Source: an uncultured Collinsella sp. (GTDB taxonomy: Bacteria; Actinomycetota; Coriobacteriia; Coriobacteriales; Coriobacteriaceae). From it: a stretch of 64,000 nucleotides of DNA. Below are positions 18,549 through 27,586 of this stretch, in pieces. Each line of letters begins with the position of its first letter. The stretch's first letter is position 1. Where the stretch lies: the NCBI GenBank assembly GCA_900556415.1, contig USOU01000002.1, positions 62,001 through 126,000 of the forward strand, written 5' to 3'. The notes below the pieces were generated by a model. That model ran no database searches, was not told where the DNA came from, and was given only the letters and a program-made list of their open reading frames with translations. The translations under genes were made by a program, and so were the position numbers.

Positions 18549-19571
18549 ATGATTGCAATTTTAAAGCAGAGCGCCAGTAACGAGGCCGTCAGCCATATCG
18601 TTAGCTGGATTGAGAAAAAAGGCCTGAAGACCGACGTCTCTCGCGGTGAGAACGAGACCATTATCGGTCTTGTGGGAGACACCACCAAGATCGACCCGTT
18701 CCTGCTCGAGTCCATGGACGTCGTCGAGCGCGTGCAGCGCGTCTCCGAGCCGTTCAAGCGCGCCAACCGCAAGTTCCACCCCGAGGACTCCGTCATCGAC
18801 TGCGGCCACGGCGTCAAAATCGGCGGCGACCAGTTCCAGGTCATCGCCGGCCCCTGCTCCGTCGAGGGCGAGAACCTCATCCGCATCGCCCGCCGCGTGA
18901 AGGCTGCCGGCGCCACGATGCTGCGCGGCGGCGCCTACAAGCCCCGCACGTCCCCGTACGCCTACCAGGGCATGGGCCCCGCCGGCCTGGACCTGCTGTG
19001 CGAGGCATCCGCCGAGCTCGACATGCCGATCGTCACCGAGATCATGGACCCGCGCGACGTGCAGGTCTTCTTGGACAAGAAGATCGACGTCATGCAGATC
19101 GGTGCCCGCAACGCCCAGAACTTCCCCCTGCTCAAGGAGGTCGGCAAGACCCAGACCCCGATTCTGCTCAAGCGCGGCATGTCCGGCACGATCGACGAGC
19201 TGCTCATGGCCGCCGAGTACATCATGAGCGAGGGCAACGACAACGTTATCCTGTGCGAGCGCGGTATCCGCACCTTCGAGACCCGCACCCGCAACACCTT
19301 CGACCTTAACGCCGTGCCGGTGCTCCATCACCTGTCGCACCTGCCCGTCGTTGCCGACCCCAGCCACGCCACCGGCTACACCCGTTACGTTGAGCCCATG
19401 GCGCTCGCGGCTACCGCCTGCGGCGCCAACGGTCTGGAGATCGAAGTCCACGACGAGCCCAGCCGCGCATGGTCCGACGGCGCTCAGGCTCTCACCCCCG
19501 ACCAGTTCGACGACACCATGCGCCGCATCCGCGCCATCCGCGAGGTCGTCTGCCAAGAGACCATGGAGTAG
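18549..19571 (+). CDS. aroF: 3-deoxy-7-phosphoheptulonate synthase (DAHP synthase, AroF/AroG TIGR01361 type)
   Basis: First step of the shikimate pathway: condenses phosphoenolpyruvate and erythrose 4-phosphate. The 340-aa product starts MIAILKQSASNEAVSHIV, with a short N-terminal ACT/ferredoxin-like regulatory domain (1-70). The TIM barrel follows, with AGPCSVEGENLIRIARRVK, GGAYKPRTSPYAYQG, QIGARNAQNFPLL, LKRGMSGTIDELL and VVADPSHATGYTRYV. The in-frame frame is open upstream, but ATG 18549 has GAGGTGAGAGG and the conserved start. It is the first gene of the aro operon. Confidence 0.95.
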   Translation: MIAILKQSASNEAVSHIVSWIEKKGLKTDVSRGENETIIGLVGDTTKIDPFLLESMDVVERVQRVSEPFKRANRKFHPEDSVIDCGHGVKIGGDQFQVIAGPCSVEGENLIRIARRVKAAGATMLRGGAYKPRTSPYAYQGMGPAGLDLLCEASAELDMPIVTEIMDPRDVQVFLDKKIDVMQIGARNAQNFPLLKEVGKTQTPILLKRGMSGTIDELLMAAEYIMSEGNDNVILCERGIRTFETRTRNTFDLNAVPVLHHLSHLPVVADPSHATGYTRYVEPMALAATACGANGLEIEVHDEPSRAWSDGAQALTPDQFDDTMRRIRAIREVVCQETME

Positions 19572-19574
19572 CCC

Positions 19575-20489
19575 ATGGGTACGGTGAAAAACGCACGAGT
19601 TAACCAGGGCGGCCCCAAATGCGCCGGCATTGTGGGCCTGGGCCTCATCGGCGGCAGCTTTGCCCGCGGCTATGCGCAGGCGGGCGTCCGCGTGCTGGCC
19701 TGGGACCCCGACGATGACGTCATGACGGCCGCCAGCATGGGCACCGTCGCCGGCGAGCTCAACGACGAGACGCTCGGCGAGTGCGACATCATCGTGCTGG
19801 CCTGTTACCCCGAGGCCTGCATCGAGTGGCTCGAGGCGCACGCCCAAGCGCTCGCCGACGCCACCGATACCGAGGCCATCATGGGGCCCGTGGTGATTGA
19901 CACCGTGGGCGTGAAGGGCATCGTGTGCAAGCGTGCCTTTGAGCTCGCCCGCGAGCACGGTTTTTACTTTGTGGGCGCGCACCCCATGGCGGGCACCCAG
20001 TTCTCGGGCTACGCGCATTCCCGCGCCGACCTGTTCCAGGGCGCTCCGCTGGTGCTCGTTCCGCCCGTGGTTGACGACGCCCTTAAGCTCGAGCTTTTAG
20101 GCCAGGTGCGCGAAATGGTGCGCCCCCTGGGCTTTGGCAAGTTCAGCGTGACCAGTGCTGCCGAGCACGACCGCGTGATCGCCTTTACGAGCCAGCTCGC
20201 GCACGTCGTCTCAAACGCCTACGTCAAAAGCCCGACCGCCCAGGTTCACCACGGTTTTTCGGCCGGTAGCTACCGCGACCTTACCCGCGTGGCGCACCTC
20301 AACCCACAGATGTGGTCGGAGCTCATGATCGACGACGCCGACGCGCTCGCCTTCGAGATCGACCATCTGATCGAGGCGCTCGGAGCCTACAGCCGAGCGC
20401 TCAAAGACCGCGACCAGCGCTATCTGGAGAACCTCCTTGCCGAGGGCGACCGCATTAAGCGCGCGCTCGACGACGAGGCCTCCCGCTAG
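19575..20489 (+). CDS. tyrA: prephenate dehydrogenase
   Basis: Oxidative decarboxylation of prephenate to hydroxyphenylpyruvate (tyrosine branch). The 304-aa protein has the NAD-binding motif GIVGLGLIGGSFARGYAQAG near the N-terminus, VVIDTVGVKG, and the catalytic region GAHPMAGTQFSGYAHSRADLF. The C-terminal helical dimerisation domain includes ITFT-like AFTSQLAHVVSNAY and GSYRDLTRVAHLNPQMWSEL. The length is close to monofunctional TyrA without an ACT domain. It starts three bases after the aroF stop codon, behind GGAGTAG. Confidence 0.93.
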   Translation: MGTVKNARVNQGGPKCAGIVGLGLIGGSFARGYAQAGVRVLAWDPDDDVMTAASMGTVAGELNDETLGECDIIVLACYPEACIEWLEAHAQALADATDTEAIMGPVVIDTVGVKGIVCKRAFELAREHGFYFVGAHPMAGTQFSGYAHSRADLFQGAPLVLVPPVVDDALKLELLGQVREMVRPLGFGKFSVTSAAEHDRVIAFTSQLAHVVSNAYVKSPTAQVHHGFSAGSYRDLTRVAHLNPQMWSELMIDDADALAFEIDHLIEALGAYSRALKDRDQRYLENLLAEGDRIKRALDDEASR

Positions 20490-20525
20490 ATCATCCACCA
20501 CGCCAGGTCGAAAGGACCGAAGCTT

Positions 20526-21632
20526 ATGGCGATTACCATCGATATCGACACCGCACGCCCCTACCAGGTGCACGTCGGCACGTTTTTGCTAGAGCAGGCG
20601 GGGCCGCTCGTCCGCGCCACCGCCGGCGGATCGCGCGCCGTCATTGTGACAGACACCAACGTGGGCCCGCTCTACCAGATGCCCGTTAAGCAGAGCCTGG
20701 AGGCGTCAGGCTATGAGGTTAGCATCTGCACCTTTGAGGCCGGCGAGGCACACAAGCGCGCCGAAACCTATGTTGCCATCTTGGAGTTTGTGGCCGAACA
20801 TGAGCTTTCACGCTCCGACGTGATCGTGGCGCTCGGCGGCGGCGTTGTGGGCGACGTGGCCGGCTTTGTGGCCGCCACCTACATGCGCGGCTGCAAGTTT
20901 GTGCAGATCCCCACGAGCCTGCTCGCTATGGTTGATTCGTCGGTGGGCGGCAAGACGGCCATCGACCTCGCTGCCGGCAAAAACCTGGCCGGCGCCTTTT
21001 GGCAGCCGAGCGTGGTTATTGCCGACGTGGGATGTCTCGCCACCCTCACGCCCGAGCAGTTCGCTGACGGCTGCGGCGAGGTCATCAAGCACGCTGTAAT
21101 CGCCGACCCCGAGCTTTTCACCGAGCTGGAGAAGACCCCGCTCACGCTGGAGCTCCTCAACCGCGACGTTGCCCGCGTGGCGCTCATCATCGCCCGCAAT
21201 ATCGACATTAAGCGCGCCGTGGTCGTTGCCGACGAGCGCGAGACCAATCAGCGCAAGCTCCTCAACTTTGGACACAGCGCCGGACACGCTGTCGAGGCCT
21301 GCGAGCACTTTGAGCTCGGCCACGGCAACTGCGTGTCGATTGGCATGGGCATCATCACGCGCGCCGCAGCGCTACATGGCATTTGCGATGCCGAACTGCC
21401 GGGGCGCATCGAAGAGCTCTGTGCGCGCCACGGTCTCAAGACCCGCTGCGACTTGGATGCCGACGCCGTCTTTGCCGAGGCGCTGCACGACAAAAAACGC
21501 ACCGGTGACACGATCGACCTGGTGATTCCGCACGGCATCGGCCGCTGCAGCATCGACCGCACGCCGCTTTCCACCTTCCACGATTTAATTGCCGAGGGCC
21601 TCGGCCAGAAGGGAGACGCTTCCGCATGCTAG
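20526..21632 (+). CDS. aroB: 3-dehydroquinate synthase
   Basis: Cyclises DAHP to 3-dehydroquinate with NAD and a divalent metal. The 368-aa product shows the nucleotide-binding DVIVALGGGVVGDVAGFVA, the IPTSLLAMVDSSVGGKTAID segment, metal ligands in EVIKHAVI and NFGHSAGHAVE, and HGNCVSIGM-like GHGNCVSIGMGII. GAAAGGA precedes the ATG. It overlaps aroA by 7 bases. Confidence 0.96.
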   Translation: MAITIDIDTARPYQVHVGTFLLEQAGPLVRATAGGSRAVIVTDTNVGPLYQMPVKQSLEASGYEVSICTFEAGEAHKRAETYVAILEFVAEHELSRSDVIVALGGGVVGDVAGFVAATYMRGCKFVQIPTSLLAMVDSSVGGKTAIDLAAGKNLAGAFWQPSVVIADVGCLATLTPEQFADGCGEVIKHAVIADPELFTELEKTPLTLELLNRDVARVALIIARNIDIKRAVVVADERETNQRKLLNFGHSAGHAVEACEHFELGHGNCVSIGMGIITRAAALHGICDAELPGRIEELCARHGLKTRCDLDADAVFAEALHDKKRTGDTIDLVIPHGIGRCSIDRTPLSTFHDLIAEGLGQKGDASAC

Positions 21633-22945
21633 CCCGCATCACCCCGTCCCCGCTCAAGGGCACCGTTCCCGCCATCGCGTCCAAGTCGATGGCGCACCGC
21701 CTGATCATCTGCGCAGCACTCGCCAACGGTGAGACACACGTCGCCTGCAATACCACCTGCGCCGACATCGAGGCCACGGTCCGCTGCCTTACGGCACTCG
21801 GCGCCCGCATCGAGACCGTCGAGGACGGATTCCAGGTCCATCCAACCATGAAGAGTATTGAGTTTGGCCTGCTCAAGGCACTTGCCGGCGGCACGCTCGA
21901 CTGCGGCGAGAGCGGCTCCACGCTCCGCTTTATGCTGCCCGTCGCCTGCGCGCTGGGAGCAGAGGCCACATTTGTGGGCCAGGGCCGTCTGGGCGCCCGC
22001 CCGCTCTCCCCGCTCTCGGACGAGATCATCGCCGCCGGCTGCGACCTGCAGGGTCTGGGCGGCTTTCCGCTCAAGACGAGCGGCCGCATGCGCCCGGGCA
22101 CCTTTGTGCTGCCGGGCAATGTGAGCTCGCAGTACATCTCGGGCCTGCTGCTGGCGGCCCCGCTGCTGTCCCAGCCCTCCTGCGTGCAGGTGACCGGGCT
22201 CATCGAAAGCCGCCCCTACATCAACCTCACGATCCAGGCCATGAAGGCCTTCGGCGTCGAGGTCAACGTCGAGCGCATCCCCGCCAAGAATGGCAAGCCC
22301 GAGGTCACAAACTTCCGAGTGAGCAGCGACTCGTACCGCACGCCCGGCAGCGTGGCCGTCGAGGGCGATTGGTCCAATGCGGCCTTTTGGCTGTGCGCCG
22401 GCGCCATCGGCTCCGACCCCATCACCGTGGAAGGCGTATCGCTGAGCTCCGCGCAGGGCGACCGCAACGTGCTCGCCGCGCTTTCGCGCTTTGGCGCCCG
22501 CATCGTGCGCTCCACCAACGCCGCCACCGTGCAGTCCGACAAGCTCGCCGGCTTCGAGATGAGCGCCCACGACATTCCCGACCTGGTACCCGTCATCTCG
22601 GCCGTCGCTTCGCTGGCCCAGGGCCGCACGTTCATCCGCGACTGCGCCCGCCTGCGCATCAAGGAATCCGATCGCCTGGTCACCACCACCCGCGAGCTCA
22701 CCGCGCTGGGCGCACAGGTGCGCATTGCCGGCGACGACCTCATCATCAAGGGCGTCGATGCCTTTACCGGCGGCGAGGTCGATTCGCACAACGACCATCG
22801 CATCGCCATGATGGCCGCCATCGCCGCGAGCCGTGCCACCGGCGAAGTCGTGATCCACGGCGCCGAGGCTGTCAACAAGTCCTATCCCGATTTCTTCGAC
22901 CACTACCGCCTGCTGGGCGGCAACGTCACGCTCGAGGAGGAATAG
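21626..22945 (+). CDS. aroA: 3-phosphoshikimate 1-carboxyvinyltransferase (EPSP synthase)
   Basis: Adds the enolpyruvyl group of phosphoenolpyruvate to shikimate 3-phosphate. The 439-aa protein opens with ITPSPLKGTVPAIASKSMAHR. It has GESGSTLRFMLPVAC (substrate-binding), ISGLLLAAPLLS, DWSNAAFW, RIKESDRL and DSHNDHRIAMMAAIAA, all family signatures. The position before SAxSTLR is GESGSTLR, with no glycine-to-alanine change obvious at the glyphosate-sensitive LGNAG-type loop, which cannot be typed reliably by eye. It is translationally coupled to aroB and aroC. Confidence 0.95.
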   Translation: MLARITPSPLKGTVPAIASKSMAHRLIICAALANGETHVACNTTCADIEATVRCLTALGARIETVEDGFQVHPTMKSIEFGLLKALAGGTLDCGESGSTLRFMLPVACALGAEATFVGQGRLGARPLSPLSDEIIAAGCDLQGLGGFPLKTSGRMRPGTFVLPGNVSSQYISGLLLAAPLLSQPSCVQVTGLIESRPYINLTIQAMKAFGVEVNVERIPAKNGKPEVTNFRVSSDSYRTPGSVAVEGDWSNAAFWLCAGAIGSDPITVEGVSLSSAQGDRNVLAALSRFGARIVRSTNAATVQSDKLAGFEMSAHDIPDLVPVISAVASLAQGRTFIRDCARLRIKESDRLVTTTRELTALGAQVRIAGDDLIIKGVDAFTGGEVDSHNDHRIAMMAAIAASRATGEVVIHGAEAVNKSYPDFFDHYRLLGGNVTLEEE

Positions 22946-22946
22946 C

Positions 22947-24044
22947 ATGTCCTCGACCTTTGGCAACGTATTGCACCTGAGCATCTTCGGCCAGTCGCAC
23001 TCCCCCGCCATCGGCTGCTCGCTTGATGGCATACCCGCTGGCATTGCCGTTGACCAGGAGCAGCTACAGGCCTTTTTGGATCGTCGCGCCCCCGGTCGCG
23101 ACGAGACCGCAACCAAGCGCCGCGAGGCCGACGCCGCACACATCATCGCCGGCGTGGTCGATGGACACACCACCGGCGCACCCATCGCAGCGATTATCGA
23201 GAACACCAACACGCGCTCCAGGGACTATTCCGAACTGCGTCGCAAGCCCCGTCCGGGACATGCCGATTACCCGGCGCGTGTGAAGTACCACAACATGCAC
23301 GATGTCGCCGGCGGCGGGCACTTCTCCGGCCGCCTGACGGCCCCCCTGTGCATTGCCGGCGGTATTGCGCTGCAGGCACTCGAGGCCCGTGGCATCAAGG
23401 TCATGGCGCACGTCGCGCAGATCGGTGGCATCTCCGACCTGCCCATGGATGATATGGTCTATCGCGAGACTGACCGCAAGGCGATCCTTTCGAACGACCT
23501 GCCCTGCATTGACGCCGCTGCTGCCGGTCGCATGCGCGAGGAGATTCTGGCCGCGCGCGACGAGCTCGACAGCATCGGTGGCATCGTGGAGTGCGGCATC
23601 TACGGCCTGCCTGCGGGCATCGGCGACCCCATGTTCGACGGTATCGAGAACCGCATCGCGCACATCGCCTTTGGTATTCCCGCCGTAAAGGGCGTGGAGT
23701 TTGGCATGGGCTTTGCCGTGGCCGCCATGCGCGGCAGCGAGAACAACGACCCGTATCGTATCGATGCCGAGAACGGCAAGATCGAAGTCGAGTCCAATAA
23801 CGCCGGCGGTATCTTGGGCGGCATCTCCACCGGCGCGCCCGTCATGTGGCGCATGGCCGTGAAGCCGACGCCCTCCATCGGCCGCGAGCAGCAGACCGTG
23901 GACATGGACGCCATGGAAAATGCCGAGCTCTCGGTCCACGGCCGCCACGACCCCTGCATCGTCCCACGAGCCGTCCCCGTAGCCGAAGCAGCCGCGGCGC
24001 TCGCCATCTGGGACGCCCTCCTCGAGGACGCAGCCCAGCGCTAA
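22947..24044 (+). CDS. aroC: chorismate synthase
   Basis: Converts EPSP to chorismate using reduced FMN. The 365-aa product starts MSSTFGNVLHLSIFGQSHSPAIG, containing the GxSHxxxxG signature. RRxxGR-like LDRRAPGRDETATKR, RPGHADYPARVKY, GGGHFSGRLTAP and GISTGAPVMWRMAVKPTPSI match the family. The ATG follows the aroA stop after one base, and GAGGAGGAA at the end of aroA serves as the SD. About ten residues at the C-terminus are Ala-rich. Confidence 0.96.
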   Translation: MSSTFGNVLHLSIFGQSHSPAIGCSLDGIPAGIAVDQEQLQAFLDRRAPGRDETATKRREADAAHIIAGVVDGHTTGAPIAAIIENTNTRSRDYSELRRKPRPGHADYPARVKYHNMHDVAGGGHFSGRLTAPLCIAGGIALQALEARGIKVMAHVAQIGGISDLPMDDMVYRETDRKAILSNDLPCIDAAAAGRMREEILAARDELDSIGGIVECGIYGLPAGIGDPMFDGIENRIAHIAFGIPAVKGVEFGMGFAVAAMRGSENNDPYRIDAENGKIEVESNNAGGILGGISTGAPVMWRMAVKPTPSIGREQQTVDMDAMENAELSVHGRHDPCIVPRAVPVAEAAAALAIWDALLEDAAQR

Positions 24045-24087
24045 CTACCCGCCCCTCAACATCCCCCGACTCGTGAAAGGGGTCTCC

Positions 24088-25233
24088 ATGGACCTTGCTG
24101 ACATCCGCCAGGCCATCGATGGCATCGATACCACGCTCCTCAACAGCTTTATCGAGCGCATGGATATTGCCACCGAGGTCGCCAAGTCAAAGATTGAGAT
24201 GGGCAAGGCCATCTTCGACCCCGCCCGCGAGCGCTCCAAACTCAACAACCTCGCCGGCCGCGCGCCCGAGCGCTACGAGGCCCAGACCATCGCCCTGTTC
24301 CGCCTCCTCATGAGTATGAGCAAGGCCGAGCAGCAGCGCTACATCAACGAGCTCAGGGGCATCACGGTGTCGCAAAAGGCCCACGCCACGGCCACGGCCT
24401 TCGATACGCCCTTCCCCCAGACGGCCTCCGTTGCCTGCCAGGGCGTGGAAGGCGCCTACAGCCAGATCGCCGCGTGCAAGCTCTTCGACGTGCCCGAAAT
24501 CGCCTTCTTTGAGACCTTTGAGGGCGTTATGCGCGCCGTGCGCGACGGCTTCTGCGAGTTTGGCGTGCTGCCCATCGAAAACTCCACCGCCGGCTCGGTC
24601 AACGCCGTCTACGACTTGCTCGCCCAGTTCGACTTCCATATCGTGCGCTCGCTGCGCCTCAAGATCGATCACAACCTGCTCGTCAAGCCCGGCACCAAGC
24701 TCGCAGACGTGCGCGAGGTCTACAGCCATGGCCAGGCCATCGCCCAGTGCGCCGGCTTTATCGAGGCCCACGGCTTGCACGCCACCAAGTACCCCAACAC
24801 CGCCATGTCGGCCGAGATGGTCGCCAACTCCGAACGCGCCGACGTCGCCGCCATCGCCTCGCGCAGCTGTGCGACGCTCTACGGCTTGGAGGTGGCGGAA
24901 CCCAACATCCAGGACTCGGACAACAACTACACGCGCTTCGTCGTCATCAGCCGCGAGCCGCGTGTCTATCCCGGTGCCAACCGCACCTCGCTCATGATCA
25001 CCACGGCCAATGAGCCGGGCGCCCTCTACCGCGTGCTCGAGCGCTTCTATGCGCTCAACATCAACCTCATCAAGCTCGAGAGCCGTCCCATCCCAGGGCA
25101 CGACTTTGAGTTTATGTTCTACTTTGACCTGGACTGCCCCTTTGGCAGCAAGGCCCTCGACGACCTGCTCGATTCCATCGACGACGTGTGCGAGAACTTC
25201 ACCTACTTTGGCAGCTACACGGAGGTACTCTAG
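24088..25233 (+). CDS. pheA: bifunctional chorismate mutase / prephenate dehydratase
   Basis: Makes phenylpyruvate from chorismate. Residues 1-90 are an AroQ-type chorismate mutase (DLADIRQAIDGIDTTLLNSF, RMDIATEVAKSK). Prephenate dehydratase follows from about 110 (VACQGVEGAYSQIAA, GVLPIENSTAGSVN, DIVRSLRLKIDHNLL-like HIVRSLRLKIDHNLL, NNYTRFVVISRE). A C-terminal ACT domain (MITTANEPGALYRVLERF, LESRPIPG) provides phenylalanine feedback control. The start is set at ATG 24088, six bases after AAAGGGG. A GTG five codons upstream (24073) is less likely. Confidence 0.95.
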   Translation: MDLADIRQAIDGIDTTLLNSFIERMDIATEVAKSKIEMGKAIFDPARERSKLNNLAGRAPERYEAQTIALFRLLMSMSKAEQQRYINELRGITVSQKAHATATAFDTPFPQTASVACQGVEGAYSQIAACKLFDVPEIAFFETFEGVMRAVRDGFCEFGVLPIENSTAGSVNAVYDLLAQFDFHIVRSLRLKIDHNLLVKPGTKLADVREVYSHGQAIAQCAGFIEAHGLHATKYPNTAMSAEMVANSERADVAAIASRSCATLYGLEVAEPNIQDSDNNYTRFVVISREPRVYPGANRTSLMITTANEPGALYRVLERFYALNINLIKLESRPIPGHDFEFMFYFDLDCPFGSKALDDLLDSIDDVCENFTYFGSYTEVL

Positions 25234-26484
25234 ATGATCGATTCCGCTGCAACCCGTCCCTACGGCGTGCTGGGCCGCGTGCTGGGCCACAGCTACACCC
25301 CGACCATCTACAAAGAGCTCGCGGGGCTCGAGTACGTGCGCTTTGAGCGCGAGCCCGAGGACCTCCAGGCCTTTATGACCGGCGACGAATGGGAGGGCAC
25401 CAACGTGACCATCCCCTACAAGCGCGCCGTCATGGAATACCTGGACGAGCTGAGTCCGCTGGCCGAGCGCATGGGCAACGTCAACACGATCACGCGTCTG
25501 CCCGATGGCCGTCTGCGCGGCGACAACACCGACTACTTCGGTTTCCAGTGCCTGGTCGAGGAGCTGGGTGTGGAGATTGCCGACAAGAAGGTCCTCGTGC
25601 TCGGAGCCACCGGAGGCGCCGGCACCACGGCCAGCATGGTGCTCGGCGATCTGGGCGCCATCGTCGTACCCGTTGGTCGCACGAGCGAGGTCAATTACGA
25701 GAATATCTCCCAGCTATCCGATGCCGCGATGCTCGTCAACTGCACGCCTGCCGGCATGTTCCCCCACTGCCCCGACGCCCCCTGCACACTCGAAGGACTT
25801 GACGCGCTCGAGGGCGTCATCGACATCGTCTACAACCCCGCCCGCACGGGTCTGATGCTCGAGGCCGAGCGCCGCGGCATCCCCTGCATCGGCGGTCTAC
25901 TCATGCTTGTTGCCCAGGCAGCACAGGCTGTTGAGCGCTATTCCGGCCAAGTCACCCCGCGCGAGCGCATCTTGGACGTAACGGAGCGCCTGTCTCGCCG
26001 CGAGCAGAACATCGCCTTGATCGGCATGCCGGGTTCGGGCAAGACCCGCGTGGGCGAGCAGATCGCCCTGCTCACGGGTCGCGAGCACATCGACTTGGAT
26101 CGCGCCCTCGAGAAGCGTCTGGGCATGCCTTGCGCCGACTTTATCGTCGAGCGCGGCGAGGCGGCCTTCCGTAAACAGGAGACGGCAACGCTGGCCGACA
26201 TATCCAAGCGCAGCGGCCTGGTGCTTTCCACGGGCGGCGGCGTGGTCACGCGCGACGAGAACTACCCGCTGCTGCACCAGAACAGCCAGATCGTAATGCT
26301 CAACCGTAAGCTTGACGAACTCGCGCACAAGGGACGCCCCATCACCGCCCGCGATGGCATCGATAAACTTGCCGAGCAGCGCATGCCGCGCTACCGCGCC
26401 TGGGCCGACTACATCATCGACTCACGCGACTGCGCCGCCAACACCGCCCGCGCCGTCCTCGACACCCTCCCACCCGCTCTCTAA
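25234..26484 (+). CDS. aroE-aroK: fused shikimate dehydrogenase / shikimate kinase
   Basis: Two consecutive shikimate steps in one 416-aa polypeptide. Residues 1-240 are AroE: HSYTPTIYKEL (in place of the usual HS.SP), GTNVTIPYKRAVMEYL, GDNTDYFGF, and NADP-binding VLVLGATGGAGTTAS. The linker around 245 (RYSGQVTPRERILDVTERLS) leads into AroK: IALIGMPGSGKTRVGEQIA (P-loop), DLDRALEKRLG, IVERGEAAFRKQE and LSTGGGVVTRDE. The ATG directly abuts the pheA stop codon. Each half looks complete, so both activities are expected. The kinase half is about 165 aa. Confidence 0.93.
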   Translation: MIDSAATRPYGVLGRVLGHSYTPTIYKELAGLEYVRFEREPEDLQAFMTGDEWEGTNVTIPYKRAVMEYLDELSPLAERMGNVNTITRLPDGRLRGDNTDYFGFQCLVEELGVEIADKKVLVLGATGGAGTTASMVLGDLGAIVVPVGRTSEVNYENISQLSDAAMLVNCTPAGMFPHCPDAPCTLEGLDALEGVIDIVYNPARTGLMLEAERRGIPCIGGLLMLVAQAAQAVERYSGQVTPRERILDVTERLSRREQNIALIGMPGSGKTRVGEQIALLTGREHIDLDRALEKRLGMPCADFIVERGEAAFRKQETATLADISKRSGLVLSTGGGVVTRDENYPLLHQNSQIVMLNRKLDELAHKGRPITARDGIDKLAEQRMPRYRAWADYIIDSRDCAANTARAVLDTLPPAL

Positions 26485-26487
26485 CAA

Positions 26488-26529
26488 AAACCACCACAAA
26501 GGGGACAGCGCCTTTGTGGTGGTTTTTCA
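26488..26529 (+). terminator. strong intrinsic terminator after aroE-aroK
   Basis: A 17-base stem (AAAAACCACCACAAAGG / CCTTTGTGGTGGTTTTT) encloses an 8-nt loop, with the 3' arm ending in TTTTT. It starts three bases after the aroE-aroK stop and separates aroQ from the rest of the operon. The A-tract makes it bidirectional in principle. Confidence 0.9.
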
Positions 26530-26568
26530 TTCCACCCCACCGCCCGTTCAACCGCAAAGGAAGCAACC

Positions 26569-27006
26569 ATGAAAGCACTCGTCATCAACGGCCCCAACCT
26601 CAACATGCTCGGCATTCGCGAGCCGGGCATCTACGGCAGCGACAACTACGACCGCCTGGTACAGATTTGCCAGGAGGCAGGCGCCGCGCAGGGCTTTGAC
26701 GAGGTCGAGGTCTTCCAGTCTAACCACGAGGGCAGCATCGTCGACAAGATCCAGGAGGCTTACGGCAAGGTCGACGGCATCGTCATCAACCCGGCTGCCT
26801 ACACGCACACCAGCGTGGCCATCCTGGACGCCCTCAAAGCCGTCGCCATCCCCGCCGTTGAGGTCCACATCAGCGCCGTCGAGACCCGCGAGGACTTCCG
26901 CCAGGTGAGCTACGCCCGCCTGGCCTGCTTCGCGACCATCACCGGCGAAGGCCTGCAGGGCTACGCGCACGCTCTGGAACTGCTGAGGGAGCGTCTCGAA
27001 AAGTAG
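26569..27006 (+). CDS. aroQ: 3-dehydroquinate dehydratase, type II
   Basis: Dehydrates 3-dehydroquinate to 3-dehydroshikimate, the one shikimate step missing from the operon before the terminator. The 145-aa protein opens MKALVINGPNLNMLGIREPG, with the flexible-loop tyrosine in GIYGSDNYD, FQSNHEGSIVDKI, VINPAAYTHTSVAILDAL and EVHISAVETREDFRQVSY. The catalytic histidine in the last motif is kept (VHIS). It ends GYAHALELLRERLEK. A similar peptide recurs downstream at 28168. Confidence 0.96.
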   Translation: MKALVINGPNLNMLGIREPGIYGSDNYDRLVQICQEAGAAQGFDEVEVFQSNHEGSIVDKIQEAYGKVDGIVINPAAYTHTSVAILDALKAVAIPAVEVHISAVETREDFRQVSYARLACFATITGEGLQGYAHALELLRERLEK

Positions 27007-27046
27007 CCTCTCGAGCAAATCCATCAGCGCGATTCATACGCTAATA

Positions 27047-27105
27047 ATGCCAGTGCCGCCAGCAGCAACCTCGCTACTGGCGGCACCTTATTACTGGCAT
27101 ATAAT
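27047..27105 (+). promoter_or_regulatory. nested hairpin and -10 box upstream of the DUF4869 gene
   Basis: Two nested inverted repeats lie 40 bases after aroQ: outer ATGCCAGT/ACTGGCAT (27047-27054, 27093-27100) and inner GTGCCGCCAG/CTGGCGGCAC (27053-27062, 27077-27086). A consensus TATAAT (27100-27105) begins at the last base of the outer arm. The hairpin probably ends aroQ transcription and overlaps the next promoter. A good -35 box is not apparent. Confidence 0.5.
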
Positions 27106-27136
27106 CGTTGCAGTCACACAACGTCTGGAGACGCGC

Positions 27137-27586
27137 ATGTTAAGCATCCATCTGGGAGATTACCCCGGTTCCATCTACGATACCGAAACCTATTTTAGGA
27201 ACTCATACTTAGACTCATGGTTCGAAGACCCCATGGCCGCACAGATCATTAAAAGCGTAGACGGATCAGAGCTCATCGGCCCCCACAACATCGTAAGCAA
27301 GCAGCTGGGCTCGATCACCCCACTCGAACTGTCCGGCGGCGTCAAGACGCTGTTGCTGGTTCGCAATCTCCCAAATATGGTGTTCAACGCATCCACCTGC
27401 GGAGACAACTGTGCCCGCTGGCTGCTCAAAATTGGCAAAGAGGAGGATGTGCTGGTGACCCTTTACCACATCATGAAATTCCCCTGGAAGCGTTTTGAGA
27501 TTCGCATCGATAACGACGGCCGCATCGTCAGAAACATGCAGGAGTTTATAGGCGCCACGAATGACTTTTTGGATGTTGATGAGTAA
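27137..27586 (+). CDS. DUF4869 family protein
   Basis: The 149-aa product (from ATG 27137) matches what I recall of DUF4869: LSIHLGDYPGSIYDTETYF, LELSGGVKTLLLVRNLPN, VFNASTCGDNCARWLLKIG. There is no signal peptide or membrane segment, so it is cytoplasmic. The conserved CGDNC pair of cysteines could bind metal or be redox active (inference). It overlaps the following ATPase gene by one base (TAATG), so the two are coupled. GC content is visibly lower than in the aro operon, consistent with acquisition. The biochemical function is unknown. Confidence 0.8.
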   Translation: MLSIHLGDYPGSIYDTETYFRNSYLDSWFEDPMAAQIIKSVDGSELIGPHNIVSKQLGSITPLELSGGVKTLLLVRNLPNMVFNASTCGDNCARWLLKIGKEEDVLVTLYHIMKFPWKRFEIRIDNDGRIVRNMQEFIGATNDFLDVDE

